DNA from: Lineus longissimus
Lineage: Eukaryota; Nemertea; Pilidiophora; Heteronemertea; Lineidae
Assembly: GCF_910592395.1 (NCBI RefSeq)
Contig: NC_088309.1
Span: 15,690,599-15,754,598, forward strand
Reading direction: 5' to 3'
DNA length: 64,000 bases
Part shown: in pieces, positions 32,471 to 43,772 of the stretch
How the letters are laid out: each line of letters opens with the position of its first letter
Numbering within the stretch: position 1 is the first letter of the stretch
Notes under the pieces: generated by a model
Database searches by the model: none
Told to the model about the DNA's origin: nothing
The model's input: only the letters and a program-made list of their open reading frames with translations
Position numbers and translations under genes: made by a program

Positions 32471-33924
32471 TTACCTTTCAATTCCGTGCCGTGGCGCTGT
32501 AGTGCTGCGTGCTCCGTCTTGGGCGTTATCGACGATGATCGGATTGAACGGGAAGCGAGTGATGTGGGGTCTACAATCCAAAATCAAAAACGATCGCGCG
32601 CCACACCATTTTCAATAATATGTTCGCAATCTACGGAATACGATCGCTATTGTTTGAATCACTCGCAGACTTGTAAAATGGGTGATTTGGGAGTTCAGTC
32701 GCATGTTGTCAAAACAATTCGCAAAAACTGTAAAAAATCAATTCGCAGGTGTGCGAGTACGGGGACATTTCTGGTCGCATTATGAAATTTCTTGTCGCAT
32801 ATGCGACCATTTAGGCGCGAACTTTGAGCGCTGGACCAGTAGATGTACGTAATGTTGTAAGCAACGTAAAGGTTCAGCTTTTAAAAAAGACGTTGAGCAA
32901 GGTCGGGGGGGGGGGGTGGGTAGTAAAGAGCCTTAGAGAACTTACCAAGGATTGCGATGAAAGGTGTTTGTGGTTTGCCCTTGTCCGCAATAATGGCAGC
33001 CTTGTTACCTTCAACCTGAAAACAGATTCAATGTCAATATTACTAAATGTAAGCAAAGCTCGCTTCAGTCCTTATCCTTAAAATACTAGTATTGCAGGCG
33101 AGCAGAAAAGTGCTCGCCTCAAAGGGGCTGTTCATTTTAAAATCAAGGGTGCAATTTGTGGTCCCTGAGAAAATGGAAAGAGCTATGAGTTTGCCATTTG
33201 CAGGGGTCATTCTAGGCATGAAATGATTAAAAATGGTGCGAAAATGAATTTTATTCAAAATAATTTGTTAAAACAATAGTCAAATTTGCGACTGTAATTG
33301 CGGCGCGGTTTTCGTTGGAAGGCGCACATTTTTTTGCGCGCCTCATTTTCATTTTAGGCGCGTTATGGCGCGGGCGCGCAAGGCCTGTCGCTTTGATTAC
33401 AAACTGTTTTCTCTCTCCGCTGCTCGACTTTTTTGGTACTGGCTTGCAGTAGGCCTACACACTAAAATAAGTAAATCCAAACTGTATTTTCACAAGCCTC
33501 AATGACAAATGACTGAAGCAGACTATTTTTAGCAATTCAGCTTCTTGCTTAAGATTTGTGATAACCACACTGTCCACAGAGTACTGGCAGGCCTACCTTA
33601 AAAATCCTACCAAAATCAGCATGACATGTATGAATATGATGCAAAACAATAGTTGATGTTTTCTCTCCTGTTACTGTATCATCGTGTCACTGACAAAGTT
33701 GCAGCCATGATGATTTAGGCCTGCATGCTGCATTGTATTGGCAGTGCTGTGGTGAGTACATAAACAGTTTAACTTACCCCATAAAAGCGGAACAAAGTGC
33801 CCTCCTCTTCAAGAAAGTGGCTAATCAGTAAGAAGATGACACCTTGCTAATTTGGACTGGTAGTTTGAGTTCTTGCAACTTCTGCCTTGAGGAGGTCAAG
33901 CCAGCTTTTCAGTGACTCACTTTT

Positions 33925-33963
33925 TGGCTCACCGTAAGGGGAGTCTATATGATAGCGCTGTGT

Positions 33964-34000
<37 letters not shown>

Positions 34001-35617
34001 ATCCTAACAGTGGCACGTTTCTTAACTGCTAGGGCTATGAACTTGAAACTTTGTACACAGAATGCCCTAGGTCAGCTGACCTCTGACACTGATTTTCGGT
34101 CCGATCTGATTCTCTGTTTGGCCAACAGGGGGCCAAATGTCGATATCTAAAAAGTGTGATATCTCGCTTATTAGTGACTTGTTTTCGATAAAACTTTTGT
34201 TGTGGGTACTCATAGCAAATATTCATTTTATATTCATTTTTAATTTGACCTTGTTTTCAAGGTCACAGAGGTCATATGGCGTAAATTGGCCATTAGAGTG
34301 TAAACTATGGCACGTTTCTTAACCACTAAAGCTATGAACTTGAAACTTGGTACATATAACCCCCTATATCACATAGCCTCTGGTGCTGAAGTTTGGTTCG
34401 ATCTGATTCCTAACTTTGCCACCAGGGGGCCAAAAGTGGAAATCTAAAAAGTGTGATATCTCGCTTATAAGTGACTTGTTTTCGATAAAACTTTTGTTGT
34501 AGGTACTCATAGCAAATATACATTTTATATTCTACGGGTTTTTAATTTGACCTTGTTTTCAAGGTCACAGAGGTCATATGGCGTAAATTGGCCATTAGAG
34601 TGTAAACTATGGCGCGTTTCTTAACCACTAAAGCTATGAACTTGAAACTTGGTACATATAACCCCCTATATCACATAGCCTCTGGTGCTGAATTTCAGTT
34701 TGATCTGATTCTCAACTTTGCCACCAGGGGGCCAAAAGTGGAAATCTAAAAAGTGTGATATCTCGCTTATAAGTGACTTGTTTTTTCGATAAATTTTTTA
34801 TGGTAGGTACTCTTAGGAAGAATACATCACATATCTTACGGGTTTTCAATTTGACCTACTTTTCAAGGTCACAGAGGTCATATGGCGTAAATTGGCCATT
34901 AGAGTGTAAACTATGGCACGTTTCTTAACCATTAAAGCTATGAACTTGAAACTTGGTGCATATAACCCCCTACATCAGATAACCTCTGATGCTGAATTTT
35001 GGCCCGATCTGATTCTTTATTCTGCCACCAGGGGGCCATAATGGAACAAAGTAATATCTTGCTTATTTGAGTGAATTGTTTTCGATAAATTTTTTATGGC
35101 AGGGACTTCTAGCAAGGATACACCACATGTCCTACGATTTTTGGATTTGACCTCCTTTTCTAGGTCACAGAGGTCAAATGGCGTAAATTGGCCGTTAGAG
35201 TGCAACTATGGCACGTTTCTTAACTGCTGAAGCTATGAACTTGAAAGTTAGTACATGTAACCTCCTACATCAGACACCGAATTTTGGCCTGATCTGATTC
35301 TTGATTTGGCCACCAGGGGGTCAAAACTGAAAATGTAGGACATGCAATATCTCGCTTATTAATGACTTTTTTTCTGTGAAATTTTTATTGCAGGGACTCT
35401 TAGCAATCACACGATATTGATCTTGTTGATGTCATATACAATTATTGGTTGGATCATAAACTTATATATACTGCCCTGTCTTATTACTTGACATCAATAC
35501 ACATCTAAAAAAAGTCTTCATGCCTGATTGTGTTCACCATATTCACCTGTAAACTAAGCATGATCCTGCCTACTAAAAGATGTATACGGTGAGCACAATG
35601 GCCCCTGGCTGTTTCAT
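33925..35617 (+). mobile_element. Helentron-like non-autonomous element, type B (copy B1)
   Basis: The 5' end TGGCTCACCGTAAGGGGAGT is followed by GATAGCGCTGTGTCC and a (GTC)n tract (about 33965-34001). The body has about five ~300-bp tandem units, each with ATGGCACGTTTCTTAAC, CACCAGGGGGCCA, TGATATCTCGCTTA and AAGGTCACAGAGGTCA. The 3' end has TATACGGTGAGCACA, the hairpin around GGCCCCTGGC, and GTTTCAT. It splits a SAM-gene exon with no target duplication; the exon reads SAKK-KSESLKSW in frame without it. GCTCACCGTA / TACGGTGAGC form subterminal inverted repeats. Confidence 0.75.
35416..35508 (+). pseudogene. Relict endonuclease C-terminus in element B1
   Basis: The plus strand reads IDLVDVIYNYWLDHKLIYTA and then a stop, matching IDLVDIIDNYWSDHKIVYSA in element A1. 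The conserved SDH is changed to LDH here. This remnant ties type A and type B elements to one coding ancestor. Confidence 0.7.
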
Positions 35618-38600
35618 CTTCTTCGCTGACATGATAAAGTCGGCAATGTGGGTGGCTTTGTTTCGTCCGACTATGGCCTCTTCAAGGGCAGAATCGACGT
35701 TTATGTTAGTCTGTGTTTCGAAGTGATCAACAAGGCATTCAATCTCGAACAAGTATGGCCAGTCTCGTTGTAGCTCCATAACATCAGGGTTATCGGTAAT
35801 TTGCTTTCTTTGGAGACAGAAAGTTGCCTTCATCAGCGCCAACACATTATCCATACGAGAGTCCGCCTTCCCATGTAACGTCTTCGGTGTGCTCTGTTTT
35901 TCTTCGAGAGATTCAAGGGTCTCGCCATCAGGGTAACTTTTTGGTTTCCATCTATCAGCAACACAACCGTATTCATCAGTCATTGAAGTACTGGTACTGA
36001 AATACATGATGTAGAAATACCGGGGTAAATATGTGTCAGTTGATGTACGGGATTTATCTACTATCAATCAATCAGTCACATCAGGAATAGATAAGCGAGC
36101 TGATTCCTGGTCACATGCATGATAGTACTACATGGAAAAAAAGCCCTACTTTTGATCTTTAAAGTCATAGCAATCAATGAGATTTCGGGGGCTTGTGCCA
36201 TGCATTCTCCGCCACCCCAAACAGTGGACAAGTGTCTTTGACTCCCCTCCCCAGTCCAACATGACCAAGATGCAACAGGATGCCCCTCCTAATGGCGGAA
36301 GGCCTTTTTAGTCTCCCAAAGCTGACTGGATGTGACACCAAATCCTCATTAGATGCTAAAGATTTTGGTATCCAAGTCATCATGTGAGACGTTGACATCC
36401 CTCCCAATTGAAAGACCTTGATTTGAGCCGTAGATAGGCACCCCACATGAACTCTTTACTTTAGTATGTATCAGTATTTGTGTAAGGAGAAACAATTTTT
36501 TCTAGTTTCTCTTGGCTTCATTTTTATTTTGCTGCGGCCTCTTAGGTCAGTGCCCCAAAGTTTAACTCAATTCTGAATATAGGATGATAATTACCTTGCT
36601 TCTTCTGGACCACCCGAGTCTGATGATGCGTTCCACTTCCTTTTTTGGTTAGCCTCGGTTTTCAGGCGCGCCTGTTCATTGCCAATTCTATACTCAAGCT
36701 TTGTAAAGAGATATTGCCAACCGTCCCCCAACTGGCGCCCACTGATCGTCTTGTCTTTGAACGAGTCTGGGTATTCTCTCACCATTGTCTTGGCAGCTTG
36801 CCTTATACTGTCTCGACTAGTCTTCCCCTGATCAGCTAAATCATCACCGACAATTCAAACGATTTCACGTAGTTCTGCCGGTTTGGGCCGTTTGCCCTGC
36901 TTGCATAGTTTCATGACCTTTCTCGGAAGTTTGTCCCAAGGAACACGTAATTTCGATCCTGCTGATGATGAGGGGCTACTGGCTATACTGCCAGCATCAC
37001 TCTCTGACGTCTCTGGCACGATTACTGTGTCGTCTAAAGAAACACTGTCGCTCGCAATTGAAGAAACGGATGGACAGTCATCAGGGACTTGGAATGCTGC
37101 AATTGAAAAAATAATCCTTAGTAAAGAAGAACTCTTTCTAAATGTGGGTGACTAAGCATCTGATAGCTAGCATCAACCATGTTTACAGCAGTCTTGGATA
37201 AAGGTAACGAGAACCCAAGATATGTTTGGCGAACAACACCAAGGTCTACATACAAATATGTGCAGAAAAATTAGCCTTCCAGCAATGGTTTGCCTATGGG
37301 GTGGGGGGTTCTTTACCTCAAGTAGCCTCCTGCCTACCTTTCATTTGCTTTTCTAAGCAAAACACTGGCACTGGCCATAATGCCGTTCTGTATGATCTAT
37401 ATCTGGCATCCCCCCCCCAAGAAAAACAAATAAACAAGCCTACCATGCTTTCTTTCAGTCTCGGCTTTTTCTGTGGCAGCAAGTTTTACTTTTCGTCTCT
37501 GTAATGGCTTCAGGAAAGAGAGTTCCTCTTCCTTGGCAAGCTTCAAATCAGCAATCGTGCAACAGCCCAGATCGTTCACAAGTTTTTCGGCAATATCCTC
37601 ACGTTCGTAATCTTTCATCAAAGGGAATAGTCCCACTAGGAAGTCCCTCAGACATTTCTCCGGAACACCAGTCTCCATGCTGAAAAACTGAAACACAGAC
37701 AACATTATTACTTCTTTGTGAATAGTTAAACTTTTCATCTTATCGCACTACATGTAGTCCTTGTTTTTTGGACTGGAGCGATTATGTTTTCAACCAGTTC
37801 CTGTCAGGTCGACCAGAGTCAGCAGCTGCGGGCGTCAGCTCTCTCTACTGCATTGGGAAGGTCAAAGGGTGGAGAAGAGAAGTTGGAAATAATTCTGGGA
37901 AAATTGTACCGAATGTGGACCCTCACCATGCTTTATTACATCCAAATTCTACTGAGCGCCCAAGTAGTCCCCGAGGCAAATGGAGTGCTTCAGGGCAATG
38001 TAGGTTATGTTGCTTCGATTGTATGCTGACAGTGGTTGTCTATCTAGCAATGCGCTGAAATCAATGCATTGCATTTCAATTTCATCCTCTGAACTTTCAA
38101 GTTGATACAAGCCAAGAGCAGGATCTATGCAGCTTGTTTGTATCCTCACAATTAAATGGCATTTGCCATTATTGACAAAATCATCATTCAGGATGAATAA
38201 CTCAATTTTAGCAAATGACAGATTAAATCGTGTCACACCAGGACACCTGACCACAACATAGTCTCCTCTGGAAAACTGCATCTCATTTACTATGACACAT
38301 CCTGAAATAGAAACATCATTGCCATCATGTTGTCCACATTTTTTCACTGCATTTGCTAGGGAAGTACTGTACAAATCGGGAAAAAACGGAATGGAACGAT
38401 CCGCAGACACACCCAGGCTGAAGTATTGCCCTTGACGACAATAAGCTTGAAAAAGCTGGTGTTTTGTGGCCAGCGACTTAGTTATGTTGATGAAGTTTGG
38501 GCTGTGGCGAACATGTGTTTTAAAGAAGGAATGTTTACTTTCAAATTTTAGAGTCCACAATCTTATAAGCGGACCAAATTTGAAAATCAGTTCGGGGTAG

Positions 38601-40317
38601 TGGTGAAGGTAGTGGTGCTTCGGCCGCAACTTGTGATCAGGGAACAGCACCCTTCTATCACTCAAGTAATCATCGACCAAACTCTGCAGATAGAATATCT
38701 GTCCTTCTGAGATCCTGGGTGCACAGACTAGCTCGACAATCTGCCTTAGAAGAAGTATCAATAGCCAAGTTTCAACTTCACTGTTCACTATCTTGCCATG
38801 TAAGAACAATGGCAGATTTCTAAGAAGACACCAGTCCTGTGCAGCATGACCAATAAGTTTATCTGCTTGGTTGGCCAACTCCGGTGGCTTGTCTCTGTCA
38901 TCGAAACCTTTCAGTTTAGTTACCCGAATAGATATGTTCAAGAAATCATATGTGAACCACTTTTTCTTTACAAGGTCTTTTATCAGTAATGCTAAGTCAT
39001 ACCTGACAATCCCTTCAAAAAGGACGTGTCCCAAGCAGGGAGGTAGACCAGGCTGGCAGACGTGAAAGAATTTCAGACAATTGAAGGGTGAAGAAAACCG
39101 AATTCCTTTGTAAGACACTTCCTCGGTTTCCTGCAAGTATTCAACTGCTTCTGAATAATTTTCAGGTGTTCTCTGTTCAGAAATGAAAGGTTCATCTTCA
39201 CTAAATTCGACTCGTCTTATCTCACAATATCGACAAATGAAAGGGTGGGTGGAAAAGTTTTCAGAAAATCCCCCTAAGCAGTGACTGCCTAAATTGTCAC
39301 CCAAAATGAAGAGTAATGATGCCAATACATTTTTCTTGCCATGTACCGTAACTCCACGTTCCTCAATGTCTTTTAGATCAGCCACAAGCTTCTCAAATAT
39401 TTTCTCTGCACCAAAATACTTGAAATCTTTCTCTCAACAGAGCAGCACCAGCTACATTGGTTCAACATTTGAGCGACAAAGAGGAAAAAGGTGCCCAAAA
39501 GTTAGATATACTGCCAGAATCTTATGTTTGTTACGGGCAGATCCTAATGGGTTAACCACTTCAAAGGCATCTTGATAAATAAACAGAACCACTGCATCAG
39601 GATCACTGCCAAACAGGCCATGCTGTTGGAAAATCTCCCCATCCATGAAATCTGAGTATATTCCAGGTTTAGAGACATGTTGAGTTTCATACTGCTTTTG
39701 CACCGATTTATCTCTAAAAAATGCCTCTATTGTCTCTTTAATGGGCACATACTGATAATGTCGCTCGTCGTTATTGCCATCTCTACCTAACCTGACAGAC
39801 ACAGGGGCAACAAAATCAAATTTGTCTCTGTAGAATTTTTTTCTACAGTAATCTGTTTGCAAGGGACCGTCAGTACTGTGGACGCTTTGAAAGAAATCAT
39901 TATCAAACACCTCATGAATGATGCCTTCTACAGATTCTTGGGGAATTCCTTCATCGAGAAGGGACTTCTTTAATTGTGACAACAATTCCTGTCGGCTAAT
40001 ATCATAGAACCCACTAATACTTGAAATGATTTCTTGAACAACTGTCTGAGGAAGGTGGAACTTTGATTCCAATTTTAGATAGAACAAAGCAATGTTTTCA
40101 AGAAATGCATCCTGAGTTAAAGATTCCTCATCAGCCGTTTCACTTTGGAAATCATCATCCGGGCTGGGCGGCTGCTCAGTCACGTCAATGTTGTCATCAT
40201 GTTCCAGATTGTCACCATTGTGCAGATGCTGATCGTGAATGATGAACGCAGTATCATCAACAGCTGCATGACTTTCACCTTCACCAGGATCACTGGTCCC
40301 ACTATCAGGAACCTTGT

Positions 40318-41595
40318 TGGCTCACCGTAAGGGGAGTCTATATGATAGCGCTGTGTCCGTCGTCGTCGTCGTCGTTGTCGTCGTCGTCGTCGTCGTCGTA
40401 TCCTAACAGTGGCACGTTTCTTAACTGCTAGGGCTATGGACTTGAAACTTTGTACACAGAATGCCCTAGGTCAGCTGACCTCTGACACTGATTTTCGGTC
40501 CGATCTGATGCTCTGTTTGGCCACCAGGGGGCCAAATGTCGATATCTAAAATGTGTGATATCTCGCTTATTAGTGACTTGTTTTCGATAAAACTTTTGTT
40601 GTAGGTACTCATAGCAAATATACATTTTATTTTCTACGGGTTTTTAATTTGACCTTGTTTTCAAGGTCACAGAGGTCATATGGCATAAATTGGCCATTAG
40701 AGTGTAAACTATGGCACGTTTCTTAACCACTAAAGCTATGAACTTGAAACTTGGTACATATAACCCCCTATATCACATAGCCTATGGTGCTGAATTTTGG
40801 TTCGATCTGATTTCTAACTTTGCCACCAGGGGGCCAAAAGTGGAAATCTAAAAAGTGTGATATCTCGCTTATTAGTGATTTGTTTTTGATGACATTTTTA
40901 TGGTAGGTTTTCCTAGCAAGGGTATATCACATATCATACGTGTTTTTGATTTGACCTACTTTTCAAGGTCACAGAGGTCAAATGGCGTAAATTTGCCATT
41001 TGTGTGTAACTGGGGCACGTTTCTTAACCAATAAAGCTATGAACTTGAAATTTGGTGCACCTGATTCCCTACATCATTTAACCTCTGACACCGAATTTCA
41101 GTCTGATCTGATCCTCGACTTGGCCACCAGGGGGCCAAAACTAAAAAAAGTAAAAAGTGCAATATCTCGCTTAATACTTGTTTTCAATTCTATTTTTATG
41201 GTAGGTACTCAGAGCAAGATTACATCACATATCCTACGGTTTTTGATTTGACCTTATTTTCAAGGTCACAGAGGTCAAATGGTGTGAATTGGCCGTTTGT
41301 GTGTAACTATGGCACGTTTCTTAACCACTAAAGCTATGAACTTTAAACCTGGTACACATGACTCCCTAGGTCAGATGACCTGTGACACTGATTTTCGGTC
41401 TGGTCTGATTCTTAACTGGGCCACCAGGGGGACAAAACAAAAAATTTGAATAGTGCCATATTTCGCTTATTACTGATTAGTTTTTGATAAAATGTTATGG
41501 TAGATACTCTTAGCAAGGATACATCACATATGATACGGGTTTTTAGCTCACCTCTTAGCAGAGGTGAGCTTATTCCATACCGTGGCGTCCGTCGT

Positions 41596-41630
<35 letters not shown>

Positions 41631-43321
41631 CGTCGTCCGTTAGCAGGGCACGTTTCGTAACTGTTAGAGCTATTGAGTTGAAACTTGTTACACATGTACC
41701 CTTATGTAATGACACCTGGGAGACTAAGTTTCGGTCCGATTCGATTCATGGTTTGTTAAAAGTGAAAATATGCAATATCTCCCTTAATAGTAGTCGGGAA
41801 ATTTTGAAAAAAATATGGTAGGTACTTCTAGCAAAGGTGCATCATATATCCTCCGGGTTTTTGATTTGACCTCCTTTTCAAGGTCACAGAGGTCAAATGG
41901 TGTAAATTAGCCGTTAGGATGTAACGATGGCACGTTTCTAAACTGCAATGACTATTGATACCAAATTTGGTACACATTTACCCCTTAGGCAGGTGATCTC
42001 AGGGACCAAAGTTTGGTCCAATATGATTCACCACTTGACCACCAGGGGGCAAAATCCAAAAACCTTAAAAATGTGATTATTCCTTAACTTCTTGCCTGAT
42101 TGCCACCAATTTGATATCATGGGTACATCTAACCACCATACAGTATATGTCACACAGGTTTTTATTTTGAACTTCTTGTCAAGGTCACAGAGGTCAAATG
42201 GCGTAAATTCGCCGTCAGGCCGTAACTATGGCACGTTTCTTAACTGCAATGACTATTGATCACAAATTAAGTACACATGTACCCCTTGGTCAGGTGATCT
42301 CAGGTACCGAAGTTTGGTGCGATCTGATTTGCCGTTTGGCCTCCAGGGAGGGGGCCAAATCCTAAATTCTTCAAAATGCCATTATTCCTAGTAATGACTT
42401 GCCCGATTGGCACCAATTTTATATCATAGGTACATCTAATTCTAACAACCATTCAATGTGTCACCCGGGTCTTCTTTGATTTGACCTACTTTTCAAGGTC
42501 ACAGAGGTCGAATGTACTGTAAATTGGCCATTTTGGGGAAATTGTAATTGCTTGGACCTACATCAAACCTAACACTACATGACACAAGACCATGCTCTTT
42601 ATCCATCTTTCCTCCACATGAGGTGAGCACAATGGCCCTGGCCATTTCATTGATTTAACGTTCTTGTCAAGGTCGCAGAGGTCAAACGGCTTAAATTGGC
42701 CATTTTAGCGTAACTGTGGCACGTTTGTTAACCCCTAAGGCTATGAACTTGAGACTTTGTACAAAGGACCCTCTAGGTCAGCTGACCTCTGACCCTGAAT
42801 TTCAGTCCGGTTTGATTCTCGACTTGGCCACCAGGGGGGCCAAAAGTGAAAACCTAGAAAGTGTGATATCTGGCTTATTAGTGATTCATTTTCAATAACA
42901 TTTTTATGGTAGGTTCTCCTAGCAGGGATACATCACATATCATATGAGATTGGTCGTTTGAGTGTAACTATGGCACGTTTCTTAACCACTATAGCTATGA
43001 ACTTGAAATTTGGTGCACATGACTCCCTACGTCATGTCACCTTGGACACCGAATTTCGATCTGATCTGGTACTCAACTTGGCCACCAAGAGGCCAAAACT
43101 AAAATTGGTAAAAAGTGCAATATCTCGTTTATTAGTGACTTGTTTTTGATGATATTCTTATGGTTACCATAATGGTACTTACTCCAAACAACGATACATC
43201 ACATGTCATGCCGACTTTGGTTTTACCTATATACTATACATGTACAATGTTTCTTAACCTGGATGAATTCCAAAGCACCAAATATCTATACGGTGAGCAC
43301 AATGGCCCCTGGCCGTTTCAT
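40318..43321 (+). mobile_element. Helentron-like non-autonomous element, type B (copy B2)
   Basis: It has the same 5' end (TGGCTCACCGTAAGGGG), (GTC)n tract (about 40357-40400), ~300-bp tandem units and 3' end (CTATACGGTGAGCACA ... GGCCGTTTCAT) as B1. It lies between T and T inside the transposase ORF; without it the codons read HTIK-NKVPDSG in frame. It carries a nested type A element (41544-42650). Confidence 0.78.
41544..42650 (+). mobile_element. Helentron-like element type A (copy A2), nested in B2
   Basis: The 5' hairpin end TAGCTCACCTCTTAGCAGAG and (GTC)n match A1. The 3' end GAGGTGAGCACAATGGCCCT ... TTTCAT matches A1 too. It interrupts a type B unit between GGGTTTT and TGATTT, which are contiguous in intact units, again without a duplication. 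No endonuclease relict was seen in this copy. Confidence 0.78.
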
Positions 43322-43772
43322 TTTTGATAGTATGATGACCTGACAAATGGCATGTGAAGGAAGACTTCACTTTGTACCTCACATCACAGCCATAAGGGCA
43401 TTTCATCTCAACACCATCAGCAATATGATTGCGAACATGACTGACTAGCAAAGCAAAACTATCACATATTTTCTTGCAATGATGGCAAGTAAGATTCCTA
43501 TCAATCTGGTCGTTCACCTCATTCTCCTGGTTTGTCTGACTTGGCGTCCTGAGAGGAGGACCCGTATGTAGCCTATCCTTACACTTATTTCTGAATTCAG
43601 GATGGTCTTTTGTTAAATGAGTTTTGAAGGTCTGATATACTCTAAAGAACCTACAACAACCTGGAACTCCACATGGAAAATCTGAGCGGTTTAAATGTCT
43701 GTGCAGTGAGTAATGATGCATGTAATTCTTTGGTGAATTGGACTTATAATGGCAATGATGGCATTTGTACAT

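Larger units (their letters stand above)
27442..32831 (-). mobile_element. hAT element in an intron of the SAM-domain gene
   Basis: The left end CAGGGCTCAAAGTTC and the right end (reverse complement GCGCTCAAAGTTCGC, preceded by CA) form short TIRs. TGGACCA is found on both sides (27435-27441 and 32832-32838), consistent with an eroded or overlapping 8-bp hAT duplication. It lies between SAM-gene exons at 27260 and 32946, and contains a multi-exon ZNF862-like transposase gene on the minus strand. Confidence 0.8.
26204..37678 (-). pseudogene. SAM-domain companion gene of the CACTA element, seven exons
   Basis: Exons (minus): 37444-37678, 36595-37096, 35618-35996 plus 33778-33924 (one exon split by element B1), 32946-33015, 27083-27260 and 26204-26336. 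All junctions have GT-AG sites, codons join in phase, and the total is 1644 nt (548 codons with the stop). Exon 1 encodes a SAM-like fold (LRDFLVGLFPLMKDYEREDI ... FLKPLQRRKVKL). Later exons carry WDKLPRKVMKLCKQGKRP, YGCVADRWKPKSYPDGETLE, PYLFEIECLVDHF and YPKESEVTMEFLQR-EFFGLNP, features of the SAMD3-like proteins found beside animal EnSpm transposases. Two in-frame stops (TGA in exon 2 after LREIV, TAG in the split exon after TTSPN) suggest decay. Its role in transposition is not established. Confidence 0.75.
37949..43772 (-). pseudogene. CACTA/EnSpm transposase with N-terminal C2H2 zinc fingers
   Basis: The coding sequence is 43322-43772 plus 37949-40317, split by element B2; 2820 nt in total, 940 codons in one frame. 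The N-terminus has several C2H2 fingers (YKCHHCHYK ... HYSLH, FPCGVPGCCRFFRVYQTFKTH, LTCHHCKKICDSFALLVSHVRNH). The remainder includes FIYQDAFEVVNPLGSARNKH, FICRYCEIRR, HVLFEGIVRYDL, HHYPELIFKFGPLIRLW and FESKHSFFK, which I recognise from animal EnSpm transposases. Two in-frame stops close together (TAG after NVEPM, TGA after LVLLC, near 39420-39455) interrupt it; both are single C-to-T changes away from Gln and Arg. The transposase would bind TIRs and catalyse cut-and-paste. Confidence 0.8.

Noticed and set aside
34035-35205. Similar small minus-strand ORFs in the 34-35 kb and 40.4-43 kb regions
   Set aside because: They are chance open frames in the ~300-bp tandem units of the Helentron-like elements.
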